Assembly (NCBI GenBank): GCA_024636775.1 | Contig: JAGXGP010000004.1 | Span: forward strand, 1-35,856 | Length of the DNA stretch: 35,856 nt | Direction: 5' to 3' | Source: Hydrogenophilales bacterium | GTDB lineage: Bacteria; Pseudomonadota; Gammaproteobacteria; Burkholderiales; Thiobacillaceae | Part shown: positions 34,996-35,856 of the stretch, piece after piece | Layout of the letters: the number at the start of each line of letters is the position of its first letter | Numbering within the stretch: the stretch's first letter is position 1 | Notes under the pieces: generated by a model | Told to the model about the DNA's origin: nothing | What the model saw: only the letters and a program-made list of their open reading frames with translations | The model's database searches: none | Program-made: the position numbers and the translations under genes

Positions 34996-35098
34996 AAGAC
35001 GATTTTTGATCGTCTTCCCGCTTCTCCTCCCTGAGCGGGATGCCTTAATCCCCTTAAGGCATTTTCAGCCCCGGCCCCTCCCTTGGTCGGGGCTTTTT
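34996..35098 (+). ncRNA. Candidate small RNA of four consecutive hairpins
   Basis: In the hemB-yihA gap the plus strand carries: stem 1 AAGACGAT/ATCGTCTT (34996-35016, loop TTTTG); stem 2 CCCGCT/AGCGGG (35017-35039, loop TCTCCTCCCTG); stem 3 ATGCCTTAA/TTAAGGCAT (35040-35062, loop TCCCC); and stem 4 AGCCCCG/CGGGGCT (35067-35094, loop GCCCCTCCCTTGGT) followed by TTTTT. Both flanking genes run on the minus strand, so a plus-strand terminator has no gene to serve unless an RNA is made here. Three of the loops are C-rich and resemble anti-Shine-Dalgarno sequences (TCCTCC, CCCTCCC). No clear promoter was found upstream. Confidence 0.5.
35067..35098 (+). terminator. Rho-independent terminator ending the candidate small RNA
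   Basis: AGCCCCG / CGGGGCT 7-bp stem followed directly by five T (35094-35098). The direction (plus) is opposite to both flanking genes. Confidence 0.7.
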
Positions 35099-35150
35099 GT
35101 TTGTTCGCCCCGCAGGATGAAAATTGGCTTGCAGATACGGCTATCGACTA

Positions 35151-35777
35151 TCACTCAGCCGGTTGCGTGTCGCGTTGAAGTGCTTTCGAGAACCAGCCTT
35201 CGATCAAGGCAGCCGCATCTTCAGCGCCGAGGCGGGACAGACTGGAAAACAACTGGACAGTGACGCCCTCCAGCGCAGCGAGTTCCTGCTTGACGCGGCG
35301 CAAGGTCAATACTTTTTCGCTATTGGATAGCTTGTCAGCCTTGGATAGCAGGATATGGACCGGTTTACCGGTGGGGGTAAACCAGGCGAGCATCTGTTTG
35401 TCCAGTGGCGTCAGCGGATGGCGCGCGTCCATGATCAGCACCATCCCAACCAGCGCATCACGCTCCTGAAGGTAGCGCGATAACAGATTTTCCCACTTGG
35501 CCTTCACGGCCGGCGGAACTTTTGCATACCCGTAGCCCGGCAGATCGACCAGATAGACGTCTGCATCCAACTCAAAAAAGTTGATTAACTGGGTACGACC
35601 TGGTGTTTTGGAGGTATAAGCCAAGCGATTAATGCGCGTCAGCAGATTGATTGCGCTCGATTTTCCGGCGTTGGATCTCCCGGCAAACGCAACTTCGGCG
35701 CGGCTGTAGGGCAAATCGCGCAGCTGGGCGACCGAGGTATGGAAGTGGGCGCGATTGAGCACGGGCTTGGCAGTCAT
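35151..35777 (-). CDS. yihA: Ribosome biogenesis GTP-binding protein YihA/EngB
   Basis: GTPase needed for 50S subunit assembly. 208 residues from the ATG at 35777; an upstream ATG at 35831 would add 18 residues (MLLKLAKLGKTGSLAVTN) but sits on top of the divergent gene's ribosome site, so the shorter form is preferred. G1 GRSNAGKSS, G2 region TSKTPGRTQLINFF, G3 DLPGYG and G4 SKADK are all present, as is the typical AHFHTSVAQLRDLP start. Neighbour hemB and a divergent small gene are common in betaproteobacteria. Confidence 0.95.
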   Translation of the reverse strand: MTAKPVLNRAHFHTSVAQLRDLPYSRAEVAFAGRSNAGKSSAINLLTRINRLAYTSKTPGRTQLINFFELDADVYLVDLPGYGYAKVPPAVKAKWENLLSRYLQERDALVGMVLIMDARHPLTPLDKQMLAWFTPTGKPVHILLSKADKLSNSEKVLTLRRVKQELAALEGVTVQLFSSLSRLGAEDAAALIEGWFSKALQRDTQPAE

Positions 35778-35834
35778 ATTAGTTACCGCTAAACTACCCG
35801 TTTTCCCAAGTTTTGCAAGCTTCAGGAGCATTTG

Positions 35835-35856
35835 ATGAAACTCGTCGTCTCTATGG
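35835..35856 (+). CDS. Start of a rightward gene, cut by the window edge (possibly cytochrome c)
   Basis: ATG at 35835 is preceded by AGGAG (35824-35828) with six bases between, and seven codons (MKLVVSM) follow before the end. The divergent position next to yihA is where betaproteobacteria commonly have a c-type cytochrome followed by cytochrome c biogenesis genes; that identity is inference from gene order only. Confidence 0.5.

Noticed and set aside
34996-35098. CsrB/RsmZ-type RNA on the minus strand (GGA in the loops)
   Set aside because: On the minus strand the loops do contain GGA, but the last hairpin is not followed by a T-run, whereas the plus strand ends in a proper terminator.

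Overview
The window comes from a Gram-negative bacterium, most likely a betaproteobacterium related to the Nitrosomonadales/Sulfuricellaceae. The evidence is the pilMNOPQ-aroK block divergent from a PBP1A gene, hemB next to yihA/engB with a divergent gene start beyond it, a sulfate adenylyltransferase start at the left edge, and a PEP-CTERM/exosortase accessory set (sugar transferase, PrsK, PrsR, PrsT and a PEP-CTERM substrate). The genus is not determinable from what I can see.

Left part (1-10642, all minus strand): the type IV pilus operon pilM-N-O-P-Q ends in a strong terminator and is followed by aroK. Where many betaproteobacteria carry aroB after aroK, this genome has a secreted right-handed beta-helix protein, a large VanZ-type membrane protein with three VanZ-like blocks, a DHH phosphoesterase and sat, nearly all overlapping or touching. 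A 376-base divergent promoter region (10643-11018) separates pilM from the rightward PBP1A gene, which overlaps a small conserved hypothetical gene.

Centre (14175-30856): this is the PEP-CTERM extracellular matrix region. A -24/-12 (sigma-54) promoter drives a PEP-CTERM-type sugar transferase, followed by the PrsK histidine kinase and the PrsR sigma-54 activator. Then come a leftward envelope-transport trio (LolA-like periplasmic protein, outer membrane protein, MMPL/RND permease), two consecutive PrsT-like TPR lipoproteins, and a leftward PEP-CTERM substrate gene. That substrate gene has its own, nearly identical -24/-12 promoter and an imperfect inverted repeat about 96 bases upstream that could be a PrsR site. 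The exosortase itself is not in the window.

Right part (31086-35856): a leftward three-gene cluster encodes a FeeM/exosortase-associated-type N-acyltransferase, a ThiF/E1-like adenylating enzyme without the usual zinc cysteines, and a nitroreductase-fold protein. It lies directly between the PEP-CTERM gene and hemB and looks like a small-molecule or modification pathway. The hemB-yihA gap holds four consecutive hairpins ending in a T-run, a candidate small RNA with C-rich loops. The window ends in yihA and the first codons of a divergent gene.

Working model (inference): PrsK-PrsR with sigma-54 co-regulates polysaccharide synthesis and at least one exosortase-sorted surface protein. PrsT lipoproteins and the RND/LolA-like trio serve envelope export. 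The acyltransferase-E1-nitroreductase cluster is the least understood part and the best candidate for an undescribed system.
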